Assembly (NCBI GenBank): GCA_013812245.1
Contig: JACCTS010000245.1
Coordinates: forward strand, 1 to 41,639
Source of the DNA: Rubrobacter sp.
Lineage (GTDB): Bacteria > Actinomycetota > Rubrobacteria > Rubrobacterales > Rubrobacteraceae
Length of the DNA stretch: 41,639 nt
Direction of reading: 5' to 3'
The position numbers and the translations under genes are program-made. Numbering within the stretch: the stretch's first letter is position 1; each line of letters begins with the position of its first letter. The notes under the pieces were generated by a model. That model was not told the origin of the DNA. It ran no database searches and saw only the letters and a list, made by a program, of their open reading frames with translations. Shown one piece after another: positions 40,237-41,639 of the stretch.

Positions 40237-41639
40237 TCAAGATTCCGTGGCGACGGCGCGCAGGGCGTCCTTGAGCAGCGACATCTCAGACTGGATGCGA
40301 TCTTTCTCGTCGTAATCAGGGGTCTGCCGTTTGGCGCGCTCGCGACTCAGTATGCCGACCCGGATCCAGGCCTCCCGGATGGCGGTCTCTGAAGGGTATA
40401 GCTTTTCGCCCACGGCCGAGAGGGCGCTAATCTGATCCATCAGAGGACGTGCGCGCTCGTCGGCGATAAGAGGGTCGAGGTCTGCTCCGGCATGCTCTCG
40501 TAACAGGGAGAAGATCCGGACCTGCTCCTCGTCCCCGAAATCTTCGGCGCGTAACGTCAGGGGCTCGGGCAAGCCGTCGATTTCCAGACCCGTCTTCATG
40601 GGCTGCTCGGTGAGATCCGGGCGAGTCAGGCAGAGTGCTAGCAAGTCGCGGCTCGCCTGCTGTAGAGGATCGCCGGACGCCGCATTGCGCGCAACCCCCG
40701 CCGCAGCAGTGGATCGGCGTTCCTGTAGCGTCGCCGGATTAACGCCGAGTGCTTCGCTTGCGAGCCGGACGGCATCCCGGTGGAAGACAGGATCTTCGAT
40801 CTCCCTGATCAGGTCCCTAATCTCCGATACTATTCGGGCGCGCTCCGCAGGTTCTGCACCTCGGACGCGCTCGGTTTTGCGGCGGAATACGTATTCGAAC
40901 GCTGATGCCGCATCCGAGAGCAACTCCTTGAACTCTTGGGCGGAGTGCTCGAGGAGCCAGTCCGCAGGATCTTCAGGCAACCGCAAGACGCGCAGGTCAA
41001 GCTTCAGTTCGGCGGCAGCCGCAGCGGCACGCTCAATGGCTTTCTCCCCAGCAGCATCCGGATCGAAGAGGACATGGATTCTATCCGCATAGCCGCTCAG
41101 AGTCCTCAAATGAGCCGGCGTGGTCGCCGTCCCGAGGGTGGCGACGGAGTTCTTTATTCCAGACTGGTAGAGCATCAGAACGTCCGTGTAACCCTCGACA
41201 ACGAGCGCGGACCGCTCCTTGCGAATGGCCTCGGTAACCTGCGGGAACCCGTAAAGAAGGTCACGCTTGGCGAAGATCTCGGTCTCAGGGGAGTTGAGAT
41301 ATTTCGGGTGGTCGTCCCCCATCGCGCGGGCTCCGAAGCCCACGATCCTCCCGCGCCGGTCGGAGATGGGAAACGTGATTCTGCCCGCGAACCGCTCTCC
41401 ACCACGCCCCGATAGCAGCCCGGCCGCGTCGAGGATCGACCGGCCAAGTTCGAGGCGCCGGGCGGCCTCCACAAAGCCCGAACTACCACGCGGAGGAGCG
41501 TAGCCAATGCGAAATTCTTCTATAGTAGAACTTTGCAGTCCCCGGCTTTTCAGGTAGTTTCGCGCCTCTCGGGCTTCTGGAGAGTCGGATTTCAGCAAGT
41601 ACTTGTGGTAGTAGACGGTGGCGACGGCGAGGGCTTTGT
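40237..41639 (-). CDS. dnaG: DNA primase, 3' part (5' end beyond the window)
   Basis: DnaG makes RNA primers at the replication fork. The reading frame is open to the window edge: before the ORF-track start at 41598 it reads KALAVATVYYHKYLLK, so that start is internal and the zinc-finger domain lies outside. Visible are the RNA polymerase domain (ARNYLKSRGLQSSTIEEFRIGYAPP, GRITFPISDRRGRIVGFGARAMGDDHPKYLNSPET), the TOPRIM motifs ALVVEGYTDVLMLYQSGIKNSVATLGTA and LFDPDAAGEKA, and a C-terminal helicase-interaction domain. LFDPDAAG has Pro where Gly is usual but keeps the D-x-D metal pair. In many bacteria dnaG sits with rpoD; here it lies upstream of two tRNA genes and the dcw cluster. Confidence 0.95.
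   Translation of the reverse strand, partial: KALAVATVYYHKYLLKSDSPEAREARNYLKSRGLQSSTIEEFRIGYAPPRGSSGFVEAARRLELGRSILDAAGLLSGRGGERFAGRITFPISDRRGRIVGFGARAMGDDHPKYLNSPETEIFAKRDLLYGFPQVTEAIRKERSALVVEGYTDVLMLYQSGIKNSVATLGTATTPAHLRTLSGYADRIHVLFDPDAAGEKAIERAAAAAAELKLDLRVLRLPEDPADWLLEHSAQEFKELLSDAASAFEYVFRRKTERVRGAEPAERARIVSEIRDLIREIEDPVFHRDAVRLASEALGVNPATLQERRSTAAAGVARNAASGDPLQQASRDLLALCLTRPDLTEQPMKTGLEIDGLPEPLTLRAEDFGDEEQVRIFSLLREHAGADLDPLIADERARPLMDQISALSAVGEKLYPSETAIREAWIRVGILSRERAKRQTPDYDEKDRIQSEMSLLKDALRAVATES

Overview
The window looks like chromosomal DNA of a high-GC, deep-branching actinobacterium, most like Rubrobacter or its relatives. This is inferred from GC-rich codon use, an F420-type PPOX domain, SepF plus a DivIVA/Wag31-type protein downstream of ftsZ, and frequent GTG/TTG starts. 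FtsA, which most Actinobacteria lack, is also present, as expected only of an early-branching line or another phylum. No 16S gene is present, so the placement is an inference.

Bases 1 to about 3000 are an accessory scar. It holds a 3' tRNA-Arg fragment, the catalytic half of a tyrosine integrase, a 3' tRNA-Glu fragment, an unassigned two-gene module on the minus strand, and a few small hypothetical genes, one of them frameshifted. Hairpin terminators close the region. Next come a small exported protein, and a SnoaL-like gene divergent from a MarR regulator, with back-to-back promoters sharing one inverted repeat (3.0-4.5 kb).

From 14.0 kb down to 4.6 kb on the minus strand runs the pyrimidine operon pyrR-pyrB-pyrC-carA-carB-pyrK-pyrD, with overlapping or nearly touching genes. 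It ends in two small paralogous genes of unknown function where pyrF/pyrE often sit. A consensus promoter and a PyrR RNA-binding loop lie at the pyrR start. The loop encloses the GTG codon and sits just before a possible ribosome-binding site, which points to PyrR control of translation.

From 14.3 to 20.3 kb on the plus strand is a compact six-gene operon: ABM-type monooxygenase, NADPH-dependent FMN/quinone reductase, DHA2-type MFS exporter, a quinone oxidoreductase fused to a PPOX domain, arylamine N-acetyltransferase, and a second MFS transporter. Together these suggest a redox detoxification and export system for aromatic or quinone compounds. It is the best candidate here for an undescribed system.

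From 39.7 kb down to 20.3 kb on the minus strand is the division and cell wall (dcw) cluster: mraZ-rsmH-ftsL-ftsI-murF-mraY-murD-ftsW-murG-murC-ftsQ-ftsA-ftsZ-pgeF-yggS-sepF-proC-yggT-divIVA-DUF167-rluD. murE and murB are absent. mraZ appears to start at a CTG codon that the ORF track missed, just downstream of three TGG repeats phased at 10 bp (probable MraZ boxes). Two minus-strand tRNA genes (anticodons CAU and GUU) and the 3' part of dnaG, cut by the window end, complete the window.
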